Assembly: GCA_032622095.1 (NCBI GenBank) | Contig: CP136067.1 | Span: 127,879,030-127,943,029 of the forward strand | Direction: 5' to 3' | Length of the DNA stretch: 64,000 nucleotides | Source: Siphonodentalium dalli | Lineage: Eukaryota; Mollusca; Scaphopoda; Gadilida; Siphonodentaliidae | Shown: piece after piece, positions 23,501 through 34,680 of the stretch | Numbering within the stretch: position 1 is the stretch's first letter | How the letters are laid out: each line of letters starts with the position of its first letter | Notes under the pieces: model-generated | Seen by the model: the letters and a program-made list of their open reading frames with translations, nothing else | What the model was told of the DNA's origin: nothing | Databases searched by the model: none | Translations under genes and position numbers: made by a program

Positions 23501-26500
23501 ACAAGAGTTATCGTTCCTGACCGGCGGTCATGATTTTCTAGCTCTCCATAAAAGTGTCAATTATCGCGAAATGTAGTTTTCTATATGTCTACATATTCGT
23601 CTCAGTGATGGATAAGTTACTCGCGATCAGGAATATATGGACTCGGTGATATTTCCTGTGATCAACTGTGAGTTTTGGAGACTGAAAATGACTCCTCTTC
23701 ACGCCTTGTGAATCTGCCATGTAACTGTTTACGTCGCCATTTTGGCCTACGTGCTTTGATCTTCCTGCATTACAAATCGCCAGCGAGAATACTGCTATCC
23801 CACAATCAAGGTCTTGCAGAGGTGTGATAAACAACTTCCAAGCTGACAAAATTGGTGAACGGTTGTGCGTGCCCCCGATCAAACAATCAAGACTGAATCG
23901 TGGATGAACCTCCAACCGCAAAGGTGTGATAAACATTTTGAGAGACAATACAATTGACTTATCTCAAGAGACTTATTCAATCGTTTATGTCGTCATATTG
24001 GTCACTCGTCGAACTTTTGTGCTTCACAACATACTGAATGTTCTTCGTCAATCTGAACCAGAAAATGTGTGATCAACAACCACCAAGCCGCATATTTAGT
24101 ATCCGACAACACTGATTAGTGCTTCAACCTGTGACACAGTTACGGTCTCTGGCGCAATGAACTAAGGTGTGAACAACAACCATGATCCTCCCGTATCCAA
24201 TTAATGACAGTAAACAATATTTATTTGAACAAAAGAACAGAACATCAGATTGACAATTATACATATTGAGAAAAAAACATAGTTCAAATGAGGATTAGAT
24301 AACAAGCCATGAGCCTATGGCTTTTATAAAAATCTTTTCCTCCAAAAATGTTACCCCGAGTGTCAATACAGACAGCTACAGGGTAAAAAGGACGGGAATT
24401 TGAATATTGTTCTGTGTTTTCAAATAAATGTTGGGAAGTTAGTTAAGCGAGTGCAGGGATCAGAAAGATGGAGGAGTGATAGAAGGGAGGAGATTATGAA
24501 ATAGACAAGAAAGATAGTAAAGTTGGTGGAAAAGAAGTGTGATAAATGCTGTATACAATAATCCCTCAGTCATAATCTAAATTTTACATTTTGGCGTTAA
24601 ATCATGGTGTGTTGTCCAATACAGAAACGGAATTAGACCCCAAATACGTCTCGGCACCCAGGAGAGATGATGCATGAAAATAAGTATATAAGTATATATT
24701 AGGATAATTGTTATACTTGTAGTGCGTATCAATATAATCTAGATACAATTAGTACATGTAAGTACAATCAGTAGTAAGTCCATTAATATGCCAAGGTCAG
24801 CACGGTTGAGCATGCACTCCGTGGGCAGACAGGCGGATATGCCCGAACACAATGTGCAGAAACGCGACTTACATATTTATACATACAAGTTATGCACATC
24901 ATGTTCACATACACGACCCCCTGCGCACGGAGCTCACACATTATCGAAACGTCGACTTTGGATAATAAACAGTTGTACAGCTTCAAATATTATAGAATTT
25001 GTTTCATCGGACATCTCATTAGACCCATATAATAGGACATCAATGTTCACATCTGCTGGCGAAAATGGCAGAGCGGCTATCATATCAGCTCTAATTTGAC
25101 TATATTGGGGACATTGCAAAAGAAAGTGGTACGCGGATTCAACTACAAATTCTCCACAAGAGCAAAATGGGGAATCTCTTACGTAATTTACAACAAGATC
25201 TTTGTTCAGATGGCTGCACCCCAGTCTCATTCTTGTGTGATATACTTGGCCTCTACGAGAGTGACTATGATAATAAAACTTTGCTATATTAGTATGACCG
25301 ACCTTCAGAAGACGCTTGAATTCTTCCACGGTTGATGATGCTTTTATTGAGACAGGTATATTATTCCATGCGCGTATTGCTGACGGTAAGAACGTATCCA
25401 TATATTTATTTCTGTTACTATATGGAGGGTGGATACTTACGCGTCTGTGATTATATCCAGAAGATGTCGAATCGGGTGGGATCATGGTTGAAAGATAAGA
25501 TGGGGCCTGATTTCTATGCATCTTGTAAAATAATATCATATGTTGAGTATGTCTCCTGGATGAAAGGGTTTCCCAACCAGTTTCAAATAATAAGTTTTTA
25601 TCACTGACACTTCTGGTAGCCCCAGTAACAATCCTCGCCATCTCATATTGAATATCTTCAATTTTGTCACTCTTATAAATTGGTATATTATTCCAAACAG
25701 GTGACGCATATTCGAGTATCGGCCTTACATATGAGAAATAGGATTTTTCAAGTGTTGTCCTGCTCAGTCGGAATTTATGTCTCCGAATATGATTTACTCT
25801 TTTCCAGGCCTTTTCGGTCATCGTTTGTATATGAGTTTCCCAGGATCCGTTGTTATCGAAAGAGACACCTAGATGTTTATGAGAACTTACCTCTGTAACT
25901 TGCGATGCCGCCATAATTAATGGTGGGTGAACAATAGCAGAATTCATCCTTGATACTATTAACGCTTCCGTTTTTAAAGGATTAAATGTTACTAACCACA
26001 TTTTTGACCAGTTCACAATAGTTTGAATGTCATTGTTCATGATTTCTGCAGCTAACGTTGGATTTTCAACACATAAATATATTGAAGTATCGTCTGCAAA
26101 AAGTCGTATATTACATATAATATTTTCAGTTATATCATTAATGTATACAAGAAATAGGAGTGGACCTAAGATAGATCCCTGTGGTACGCCTGCTGAAACA
26201 TCATGCCAATCGGAGCTAGCATTGTCAATTAGGACTCTCTGTTGTCTGGATTGTAAATATGATTTAATCAAGTTATATGCCTTGCCATTGATACCCATTT
26301 TCGAGAGTTTATGTAGAAGCCCCTTATGCCACACTTTATCAAAAGCCTTACTGATGTCACAAAAGATACAACGCACATCCTTACCTTCATCGAGTGATCT
26401 GCTAATATAATCATATACATCAACAAGTTGGTATACGGCAGAATCACCTTTAGTGAACCCAGATTGGTAAATAGAAAGCAAATTGCGTTTGTCAAGATAC

Positions 26501-29500
26501 GACGAGAGGTATTTATATATGCACTTTTCGTATGTTTTTGATACGCAGCTCAATAGTGAGATTGGGCGGTAGTTAGATATGACACTAGGATCACCACTCT
26601 TGAAGACAGGGGTTACATTAGATCGCTTCCACTCTGATGGATAATAACCGTCATCGGTAAATTTGTTGAAGAAATATGCAAGAGGTTCACATAGGGAGGA
26701 CGCACATACTTTTAATACACGAGGGCTAATATTATCAGGGCCACTCGCTTTGGACACTTTTAGTGCCTTCAGTGCGTTATATACGTCAACTGACGTGATA
26801 CTAATTTCTGTTAATTCAGTATCAACAATTGATCTGCATTCGTGGTTATACTGTGGTATGCTATGTAATCTATCGTCTAGGTTTGATATTGCGCAAAAGT
26901 AGTCGTTTAAAGCATTCGCCTTTTCATCTGGTGAGACCATATAATTTTCCCCACTTGCAAGAGGTGGTACGGTTCTGTTATTATTTGGAAATAAGAGTTT
27001 CTGAAGTTGTGTGCCAATGACAGTACATATGCCATCGGAGTATAGTATGTTTGGTCCTGGAAAACAGCCCATTCAATTAATATAGGCGTTGACAACTGAG
27101 TGCGAAGACGGACGCTGTGAACTCGAACAGACTTACTCTCGACAACCAAATAATATCTACTCACGACGAGTTAAATTTGGTCGCTCTTATTAGCACCTAT
27201 CTGGAAAAACTGGTCGTGGTTTGTGGTAACCTTTATTGGTGCACGATTACATGTGTATGAACTTCGTCAGCTCGGTCTGTTTCAACATCGTATATCGCAA
27301 CACTTACTTCGCGTGACTGTAATGGAGGGTGTTCTTATCCAATCTGACCAAATATTAAATGGTCTCGATGATTTCGAACATTTGCAGCTAAATATGGCGG
27401 AGCATGATGTATACGAACTCCAACAAATTGGAGAGATGCGAAATGAGGAACTTGTTGCAAAGCAAAACTCTTCCTCACTCAACGCTTGCCTGCCTCCAAT
27501 GTTAAATGCACAATCATGCATTTCAAGCCCCATTGTGCATACGATCGACAAATCTGAAGCAACAGAATCGCCACCTCTTCGAAGTCTTTTGAACCTCCCA
27601 AAAGACAAATTTATCAATGAACTGTTGCATGTTATTCCAGACGAAACCGGTCTCAACGCGTTGAGACATTCCGTATTTACGGAAGCTAGACATAACAGCG
27701 AGGAACTTCAACAGTGCAAACTGAAGCAACGATTCCAACGAGACTCTGGAAAGCCAAACCGCGAAAAATACGCTAACGATATTTACAACATAGTGCAGTT
27801 TATTCGGGGTGACAATTTCAGTGTTATACGCGATGTCGTTACGAAAACACTATCTGTGAACAGTAGCACAATACAACCTGGTAATGAGCCCAACAAAAGA
27901 GAGTCTTCGGAGCCGTGCAAATGTAATACGATCTGTATACAAGATAAACTCACTGAAACTCTGACCGATTTGACTCTTACAAAAAAGAACCAATTGGAAC
28001 GTGAACAAAAATGGTCAGACGACTTGTCATCAGTGAATAGCTCTATAAACACACTGACAAAAAACCAGTCAGACATTATGGAGAAACTAACTATCTTGGA
28101 GACAATTGTTTGTGATGTCAAACTGAAGTGCAATTCTAACTCAACGTCTATTGGTAGCACCATTGGCAATGTAGCTTCAGTCAGTCTCGGACTGGATCGT
28201 CTGCGAGATGATAAGTGCATGGGTATCGACAATCTAAAGCATCGCGTTAAGATGTTAGAAAGCAACGTCGGCTCATCACAGGACGACTATCATAATTTTA
28301 TCAAATCTGTGAACTCCAAAGTGTCCGACATGTCGAAGTCTTTCGTCAAACACGAGTCGTTAGATCGAAGACTATCTTCTCTCACAAGCAAATGCTCATC
28401 GACGGTTGGAACTATTAAGCAGCATGTTGACGGTGTAGAGAGACCAATCGATTTGCTGTGGAAAGCTACCGACATGTCACATCATAATTTGTCAATAGGA
28501 GATCCTCAGGCAAACAGCAGTACAAACTCTGGAACACAAAACCAACCTAGGACACCGGGTGCTCTTGCTACAAATTCCAATGATATAATTATTGACAGTG
28601 TAGTGAATAACAGTGATGCTAGCCCTAAAATCCTGCCCGAACCGTCGGTCGATCCACTCGACCACTTATCTCCTATAAATTGGTCAAAGGATACCAGCTC
28701 CCTAATGAGGGAAATTCTTGTCAAGACCAAAAAATCTACTGACTTTACTACCACGAATCAAGCTGACACTCAGTCAAGATCTCCAACATTCAGTAATATG
28801 CTGGCGAATACCGCAGGTGTTGGCAATTCGATTGCCTCTTCGAAAGCGCAATCTGACAATGTCGCATCGGGACAACATTCCTCGCATTCTAATTCAAATT
28901 ATAACGAAAGTTTAAATAGCATTCCTGTCATTTCAACAACCGAGCAGAATGAGGAGAGACAACGAACGTACAACACAGACCGCACGCGCGACGACATGAG
29001 AATGGCCCACAACTCGTCAGTTCGTAATAAATATGACAACAACTCGAAAATGCAAGTATTCAATTCATACCACCAACAAACTTCAGCATCAGAAACCGAT
29101 TCGACGCACATATTCCATGATGTCCCACCACGCGATTACCACGATGAAGAATATCGTCACGACGATACATGCGGCTTTAAAGGCGTGTTACCTAAAAGAG
29201 GTCGGAGAACCCGTAAAATCTTTATAGGAAGGATTTATTAGAAATAATAATATAACGTACCTCAGACTTAGTAGGTGTTTCTGATGCGAGAAACGAACTG
29301 AAACTACCTTCATGTTCGCTGATGTGTGCAGTAGTTGGTGTCTGTAAAACAAATTATATTCATTAATGTGGATATAATTAGCCATATCAATTAAAATTTA
29401 TGTCAAGGAACTCAATTACTATTTCCTGTGTGGAACATTCTGTGCCTCTTATATTATACATTATAGCATAGACTATTGAAAGAAAATAATCGAAAATATG

Positions 29501-29866
29501 CGAATAAAATACATAACATAATGTGAGCATGTAGGTGTCATAATACATACGTTCGTGTTCATTACTGTGGTTGCGTTCGAATCTTCGCATAAAATGAACT
29601 GACGAACTAACTTGTGATCTATTCCTTAATACTGTTCTCAAATAAACACAATGTTGAAACTGAAATTGTTTCTCTAAATTACGGATAATAGGTCCTTATA
29701 AATCACGTTTGTACGAGTTGGCAATTTCTACTGCTCTAATCCTGCTTACCTCTACGTCTATACCGCTATCTCTGGACGACTCGTCGACGTGAAGCTTGAA
29801 GTCACAAGGGCTCAACAGCTGGATGATATCCATGGTATCGTCTATGTCGAAAGTGATGTTAGGAAT
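20511..29866 (-). CDS. CDC25: CDC25-type phosphatase, gene 4 (seven exons, LINE in intron b-c)
   Basis: Exons: a 29750-29866, b 29261-29341, c 22626-22901, d 21978-22076, e 21394-21515, f 20880-20997, g 20511-20630. All splice sites are GT/AG and the frame is open for 310 codons with [10 protein letters not shown] intact. Relative to gene 2 it has RP to GP and F to S changes in exon c, F to I in [10 protein letters not shown] (a usually hydrophobic, often Phe position), and an in-frame 6-bp loss in exon g that removes one KS pair. About 5.7 kb of foreign DNA, including a LINE, lies between exons c and b and replaced about 460 bp of the original intron. If the insert is spliced out, the product is a plausible active phosphatase. 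Confidence 0.82.
21145..21254. repeat. Dispersed ~120-bp repeat, gene 4 copy
   Basis: Same element as at 6473-6593, in the equivalent intron. Confidence 0.55.
22237..22495 (+). repeat. LINE 3'-tail relic, gene 4 copy
   Basis: Counterpart of 7597-7857. It again contains TGCACTCGCTTAAC and AAAGCCATAGGCTTG in the opposite orientation to the LINE at 24212-29237. Confidence 0.5.
23046..23505. mobile_element. PIF/Harbinger-like MITE, left part only
   Basis: The left inverted repeat with its TTA (23043-23045) is present, but the element is cut at 23505, where foreign DNA begins. The right end is missing from this gene. Confidence 0.45.
23506..24211. other. Foreign segment between unit C and the LINE, with short repeats
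   Basis: This is not found in units A or B. A short motif recurs: GGTGTGATAAACAACTTCCA near 23821, GGTGTGATAAACATTTT near 23923, GTGTGATCAACAACCACCA near 24067 and GGTGTGAACAACAACC near 24166. No coding potential is recognised. It could be an older element or host DNA carried in with the rearrangement. Confidence 0.4.
24934..27072 (-). CDS. LINE reverse transcriptase ORF, copy 1
   Basis: 712 codons, uninterrupted. Order: fingers ([17 protein letters not shown], residues 105-121; [18 protein letters not shown], 166-183), motif [12 protein letters not shown] (237-247), motif [12 protein letters not shown] (294-304), motif C LFADD (324-328), motif [15 protein letters not shown], then [11 protein letters not shown]. 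The tail carries a C-x-C-x9-H-x4-C knuckle (FCSCGEF...HFLLQC, Cys637 to Cys654). This matches Jockey/CR1-like non-LTR elements, whose RT copies RNA at a nicked target. No endonuclease domain precedes it. A stop codon lies directly before the ATG, so the original ORF2 is 5'-truncated, and this ATG is simply the first internal one. Units 2 and 3 differ by Ser91 to Cys. Confidence 0.93.
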   Translation of the reverse strand: MGCFPGPNILYSDGICTVIGTQLQKLLFPNNNRTVPPLASGENYMVSPDEKANALNDYFCAISNLDDRLHSIPQYNHECRSIVDTELTEISITSVDVYNALKALKVSKASGPDNISPRVLKVCASSLCEPLAYFFNKFTDDGYYPSEWKRSNVTPVFKSGDPSVISNYRPISLLSCVSKTYEKCIYKYLSSYLDKRNLLSIYQSGFTKGDSAVYQLVDVYDYISRSLDEGKDVRCIFCDISKAFDKVWHKGLLHKLSKMGINGKAYNLIKSYLQSRQQRVLIDNASSDWHDVSAGVPQGSILGPLLFLVYINDITENIICNIRLFADDTSIYLCVENPTLAAEIMNNDIQTIVNWSKMWLVTFNPLKTEALIVSRMNSAIVHPPLIMAASQVTEVSSHKHLGVSFDNNGSWETHIQTMTEKAWKRVNHIRRHKFRLSRTTLEKSYFSYVRPILEYASPVWNNIPIYKSDKIEDIQYEMARIVTGATRSVSDKNLLFETGWETLSSRRHTQHMILFYKMHRNQAPSYLSTMIPPDSTSSGYNHRRVSIHPPYSNRNKYMDTFLPSAIRAWNNIPVSIKASSTVEEFKRLLKVGHTNIAKFYYHSHSRRGQVYHTRMRLGCSHLNKDLVVNYVRDSPFCSCGEFVVESAYHFLLQCPQYSQIRADMIAALPFSPADVNIDVLLYGSNEMSDETNSIIFEAVQLFIIQSRRFDNV
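27073..27321. other. Spacer between divergent LINE reading frames
   Basis: About 250 bp separates the RT ATG from the first ATG of the plus-strand frame. In the twin-priming reading this is the inversion junction plus remaining 5' untranslated region. Whether it also drives transcription cannot be seen. Confidence 0.4.
27322..29241 (+). CDS. ORF1-like protein of the LINE, 3'-truncated, copy 1
   Basis: The open frame begins upstream at a GTG (27223), but the first in-frame ATG is 27322 ([10 protein letters not shown]), giving 639 codons. It is rich in Ser, Thr, Asn, Asp and Gln, with coiled-coil-like stretches (about 250-300 and 325-375 counted from the GTG) and a Cys pair PCKCNTIC. It ends [21 protein letters not shown], a basic segment that looks like the start of an RRM-like C-terminal domain of LINE ORF1 proteins. 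The stop TAG is supplied by CDC25 intron sequence at the junction, so the natural C-terminus is missing. An RNA-binding chaperone role is inferred from position and composition, not from a clear domain match. Confidence 0.6.
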   Translation: MEGVLIQSDQILNGLDDFEHLQLNMAEHDVYELQQIGEMRNEELVAKQNSSSLNACLPPMLNAQSCISSPIVHTIDKSEATESPPLRSLLNLPKDKFINELLHVIPDETGLNALRHSVFTEARHNSEELQQCKLKQRFQRDSGKPNREKYANDIYNIVQFIRGDNFSVIRDVVTKTLSVNSSTIQPGNEPNKRESSEPCKCNTICIQDKLTETLTDLTLTKKNQLEREQKWSDDLSSVNSSINTLTKNQSDIMEKLTILETIVCDVKLKCNSNSTSIGSTIGNVASVSLGLDRLRDDKCMGIDNLKHRVKMLESNVGSSQDDYHNFIKSVNSKVSDMSKSFVKHESLDRRLSSLTSKCSSTVGTIKQHVDGVERPIDLLWKATDMSHHNLSIGDPQANSSTNSGTQNQPRTPGALATNSNDIIIDSVVNNSDASPKILPEPSVDPLDHLSPINWSKDTSSLMREILVKTKKSTDFTTTNQADTQSRSPTFSNMLANTAGVGNSIASSKAQSDNVASGQHSSHSNSNYNESLNSIPVISTTEQNEERQRTYNTDRTRDDMRMAHNSSVRNKYDNNSKMQVFNSYHQQTSASETDSTHIFHDVPPRDYHDEEYRHDDTCGFKGVLPKRGRRTRKIFIGRIY

Positions 29867-32800
29867 CTGAAAGAAAAATGGTTTCAATTAATTAATATGG
29901 CAAAAGAGGACGTATTGACGTCAACTCGGATATCAACCTACAATCAACTACACTCTCGATAAATATAGGCCATATATTAATAATATAATAAATTTATACT
30001 GTGGGAATTTGATCTATTCTGGTAATATTCTCCGATACGTTCATTTATTTGAAATATTTAATAACACGCGGAAATATTCAGGCAACTAAAATATATATTG
30101 GGCAATAAATTGTTGCCGCTAAATTCCATTACCTCGCTAAAGAATGTCAGACAATGAGCACACGCTACATGCCACTGATAAGATCCAGTTTATGCGGTGG
30201 CGATGTGAATGATAAATGTAAGGGAATACATTATAACTTAAAATATGTGTATCGACATAGAGATGTATTCCAGTTCGAAGTGTTAAATAATAGCATTAGG
30301 GCTCTGCAAGTACCAGTTTTGAAACATTTGAAATGGATTGAGGTACACGGTAAAACTAATAACCACGCGATGACGACGATACTCACAATGGATTCAAGGC
30401 GAGAAGAGCGAATGAATAAAAAGTCCAAACTTTACTGCTTATAAAGTAAGGGACATAATGTTGTTTATTTTGAGAATACGTGAGAAACGATTCGCGATGT
30501 TGTATGATAACAAATTGTAACACATCGGGATCGCGTGGCAGAATGTTGCTCACGAATACGGTTGCCTATCACAACTCTGGGCGTTAAAATTACACAGATA
30601 GTGGGAAGAGCAGCGTCGATGCGCATGACAACGTGTTAGATTTCTTGTTCAGAAGTGTTTAGTCGCATGTTTGGAAGTGAGATAACAGTTTGTGAGTGAA
30701 ATTCAGCCCAGGAACTGTCAACTATATTGTTTACAACTTATCAACTATGTTAGCAATTTAGTCAGTCGGTGATTTGCTGAAGATGAATAACGATAAATGG
30801 GGGATCACGAACCTCACGAAGGCCCACACAATATACTGACACTGCGCTTTTTTTGGTTATCTGCTGAAGAAAATCGGGACCTAACTTTTCTAAATTCTAT
30901 GAATTGAACAAATCTGTATCGGGCACATGTAGTCCGGACAATGCATGCACCAATGTTACCACCAATGTGATGAGAAGTCAACAATCTTATGCGACCTACT
31001 AACTTCAATATAATACTCTTTATTCCGGCCTCCACGTATTCCGGCCTCCACGATGATGAGCAGTGAGGTTATTGAATTGTATGTTTTTCTATTCACAAAT
31101 TCGTGGAGAGTGTATATAAACAGCAAAAAAACAATTGTAAAAGACAAATCCAAATGTAAAAGTCAGTTAGCACATATCAGCGCGGAACGGGTGTTGTAAC
31201 TTTAACAAAAATAGGTACACATTATTAAGAGATCCGGTTTGTGTGCATATGTAAACATAATTTTAAACATACCATATTGTAGATAGTTGAAAATATTGAG
31301 TGTTTATATATGAATATGCGTTTTCTACTGCAACAAAATGAAATTGAACTGACAAGGTAAGACGGGACACCATTTTATTAACTACGCGCACATATCACAT
31401 ATCACATATCACATATCAGTTGAGCCTGGCTTACCATATTGTGCAAGTGATTGAATTTCAACCGACAAAGAGTCACTTCTACTATGTCCCTAGCCCATAA
31501 GCGCGACTGGCGGCGTTTTCTCGCCTGATAGTGTGAAAGTCTGACCCCTTTATTAATCACCGGAACCAACTTATATGTTTCGTCGTTAACATTACCACTC
31601 CATGAGGAGCTTATCACTCCGAGGGGAGCTTTGCGAATATGACAAGATTGAAGAATTCGTTTCGTTTTGTTTTCAACTCAGGTTTTGGCCCCAAATTATC
31701 CTTAGTAATGCTCACTTCCATAACATTCCAGTGATGTTCGGAAGATCAATATACAATTATGTCGATAAATACAACAATGCGGCCTTCATATGCAGACAGA
31801 TGACGTATACAGGCCCTATGTTAGTCATTGAGTTCTATAAATATATATAGGGGCACCATGAAACAATAAAGAGCGTTTATTGACAGTATATTCATGACAT
31901 GTTTCTAAAGAGCATATTTCTAACTCTTGTGTGGAAATAGTTTCCAATTCTCATGTGAATTTATTTTTGGAGATACATTTATACAGTCTGTATGACGACA
32001 TTTCATCTGATTATATTGATCATACATATATACTACCACATTGCGTAACTATGTATATGCGTAACAATATAAAGAGCGTTTTAGGTTCAATATTTAACTG
32101 AGTTCAACCATCCGCACAGTAGTGAGGCAAACGCGCTATATTTTTACCACACCGGGAACATACATGACCGAACGCTCTTTATATTGTTACATACAGCCGA
32201 ATAAGAGTATGTTCCAAGAGCTGGAAAACTTCGCAATTGGTCTTATATTTATGTGGCGCGCGTTGGAGCTTATCACTCCGAGAGCAACTTTGCGAATATG
32301 ACAAGTTTGAATAATTCGTTTTGTTTTTCAACTCAGGTTTTGCCCCCGAATTATCCTTAGTAATGGTAACTTCTATAACATTCCAGTCATGTTCGGAAGA
32401 TCAATATACACGTAGGTCGATAAATACAACAATCCGGACGACGTAGGCCCTATGCCAAGGAGTTCTATAAATATATATAGAGGCACCATGAAACAATAAA
32501 GAGCGTTCACTGACAGTATATTCATGACTTGTTTCTAAAGAGCATATTTCTAACTCTTGTGCGGACATCAATTTCTAATACTTATGTGAATTTGATTTTG
32601 GAGATACATGTATACAGTCTGTATGACGACATTTCATTTGATTATATCGTCCATCCATATATACTACCACATTGCGTAACTATGTATAGGTGTAACAATA
32701 TAAAGAGCGTTTTAGGTTCAATGTTTAACTGAGTTCAACCCTCCGCACAGCAGTGAGGCAAACGCTCTATATGTTTACCACACCGGGAACATACACAACT

Positions 32801-34680
32801 GAACGCTCTTTATATTGTTACATAGATCCGACTAAGGGTATGTTCTAAGAGCTGGAAAACTTCGCAATTGGTCTTATATTTAGGTGGCGCGTGTTGGAAA
32901 GGGACGACGCACTAGGAATTTAGTTTTTACACAAAAAGTACCTATATATTAGACTTATATATAGGTAAGTTACTCATAAGTTTTTTTTTTATTTTCGGAA
33001 CTGGACAGGGGTGTGCGGAAAAGCGAGAACAATTCCACGGTGATTTAAGTGGCAACCCAAAATGAACAGTGACAGTTTACAATTTAATATGCATCCGTTA
33101 TAATTCAAACTATGGACAAACCCCCGTTTTATGAGCATATATAAATACACGATTTGATATCCAATAGTACTTACTATATTGACTGTTCTGATTGCATATT
33201 GTTTGGAGTTGTACTGAGAGTTACATTAAAAACAATCAAGTAGAGTGTCTAAAACGATTATCTCGATCCTGACCATAAAGCGAGGAAACCATACATGCAT
33301 CAATTTAATGGATCTGGTTGAATTCTTCCATATAGTTGACGTGAAGGCCACATAAGAACATGAGAATGAGTAATCGTAACTTAACTTGCGCGCCTGTGTA
33401 TGAACCGGGAGTATAGAACTCTAGGCTACCGAGTACCACTCGTATTAGCTTACGTTTTGCTGTATATATAGGGTTTCGATTCCTTATAAGGATTTCCCAA
33501 AATGAAGCCGCTTAATGAGATAACGTTGTTTCGGCAATAACAAGGTTTCCTATTTCTGGATCTTTAATAATCCTCTTATGGGAATTAAAATCGTCGGGTC
33601 CTTCGTCAACAAATACCACAAGCATCCCACTTTGACAGTTTGACCAAAAAAAATATTAAGTATTGCTCACTCTTAATGAAAATTCAACACGAGATATAGT
33701 CTGGGGCTTGTACTGAAAACGGAACGAACAAGTACATATTATGTTATTAGATGCAAGTGGCAACAGGACTTCCGGTCGTGGAGAAAATCACTCTGGGCTA
33801 GACGAGGTCATGGGTTCGAACTTCGAACATATACTATTAAACTAAAATTATTGTAATGTGGTTGTTACTTTGGAATTACCCATTTTATTACAAAAGTATA
33901 GCATACACATTTTGTATTACAAAATTAGTAAATTCCAAAGTAACACTCACGTTACACTAATTTTTTGTTATTATGGTAATCAACTGGATTTCTACCAATG
34001 TATGTCTCTCACTGTTGATTTAGATTCAACATACACGACGATAACTTCATTAACAACATGCCTCCACGAGAAATGATATTCAACAGATCTTCTGGGACAG
34101 TATTGGGCCATGGGTTGAGGGAACTGGCAATGTGCCATTCTCGTCGATAGAGTAGTAACATAAGTTTGACAACAATATTTATTTTCAATGTAGCACGTTA
34201 TGTGAAACAATATATATTAACAATAATTTAGCGAGGTCTTTATGGCATATACATTTTATAAATAACAATAACAGTATCACAGCTAAGCTTGAAAACAAAA
34301 CAAATATCTCACACACCAAGCAGTTCATATATTGCTACCCAAATGACGTTTTTTGGGGAGGGGGGTGTATTAATAAATAGTTAGTCAAGAAAGACATGTG
34401 ACTACCCGTTAAGTACGCTGATCAAATCTTGGTGCACTGGTGTCTGAGAAATAACATGACAACAAATAACAACAAACAACAGAGTAACAACAACTTGATG
34501 ATGACGAACAGCTAGAATCTCAGCGACCTCTTCCTCTGACCGTTGGACCAGGACTTGGACTTGGCTCGGAAGTGACGTAGCTGAGATGAATAATCCTGGT
34601 GCAGCATAGGTCGATATGACTGCGGGGTGCAGAGCGCCTGGAAAGAGTAATTTATAGCAAATAAGTACAAAATAATATTC
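29238..34680. repeat. CDC25-array unit D
   Basis: Colinear with unit C from the equivalent of position 386 onward: exons b and a of gene 4, intergenic DNA with two AAAGAGCGTT subrepeats (31611-32900), a mutated-donor leader motif (about 33390-33465), the 189-bp insertion (33779-33967) and exon g of gene 5. Differences from unit C are scattered single bases and a 7-bp expansion of a CATATCA run near 31391. Confidence 0.88.
33779..33967 (+). mobile_element. 189-bp SINE/MITE-like insertion, unit D copy
   Basis: Same insertion and flanks as 19779-19967. The unit E copy is at 44015-44203. Confidence 0.5.

Larger units (their letters stand above)
14818..23505. repeat. CDC25-array unit C
   Basis: Third unit, colinear with unit A: exons a and b of gene 3, about 4.6 kb intergenic, then exons g-c of gene 4. 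It is closer to units D and E than to A: all three share the 189-bp insertion, the mutated leader-exon donor and the loss of the 4066-4428 block. Colinearity with A and B stops after GCCAAACAAG at 23505. Confidence 0.88.
24212..29237 (-). mobile_element. Non-LTR retrotransposon (LINE) with inverted 5' part, copy 1
   Basis: Read on the minus strand, a 3' untranslated region ending in an A-rich tail near 24212 follows the reverse transcriptase ORF (27072-24934). Upstream of that ORF, orientation flips and an ORF1-like frame runs outward on the plus strand to the junction at about 29237. The upstream endonuclease region expected before an RT of this kind is missing. This is the arrangement produced by twin priming, where the 5' segment is inserted inverted and the middle is lost (inference). 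The right junction with CDC25 intron sequence shares only a few bases (TTAG). Copy 1 is the only one that retains sequence to the left of 24445. Confidence 0.75.
24445..34680. repeat. 10,236-bp tandem unit, copy 1
   Basis: Contains the LINE without its extreme 3' end, then exons b and a of CDC25 gene 4, the intergenic block (unit D) and exon g of gene 5. The next unit follows at a constant offset of 10,236 bp with no length difference anywhere. I see very few substitutions, for example T/A at 26806 versus 37042. Its end, AATAATATTC/AAGCGAGTGC at 34680/34681, joins a CDC25 intron to the LINE 3' region with about 1 bp of shared sequence. Confidence 0.93.

Noticed and set aside
24788-25099. 103-codon plus-strand frame near the RT 3' end
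   Set aside because: It is antisense to the RT C-terminus and 3' region, recurs only because the unit is duplicated, and has no recognisable domain.
26027-26410. 127-codon plus-strand frame opposite the RT
   Set aside because: It lies antisense to the catalytic core of the RT ORF, has no recognisable domain, and is best explained as an RT shadow.
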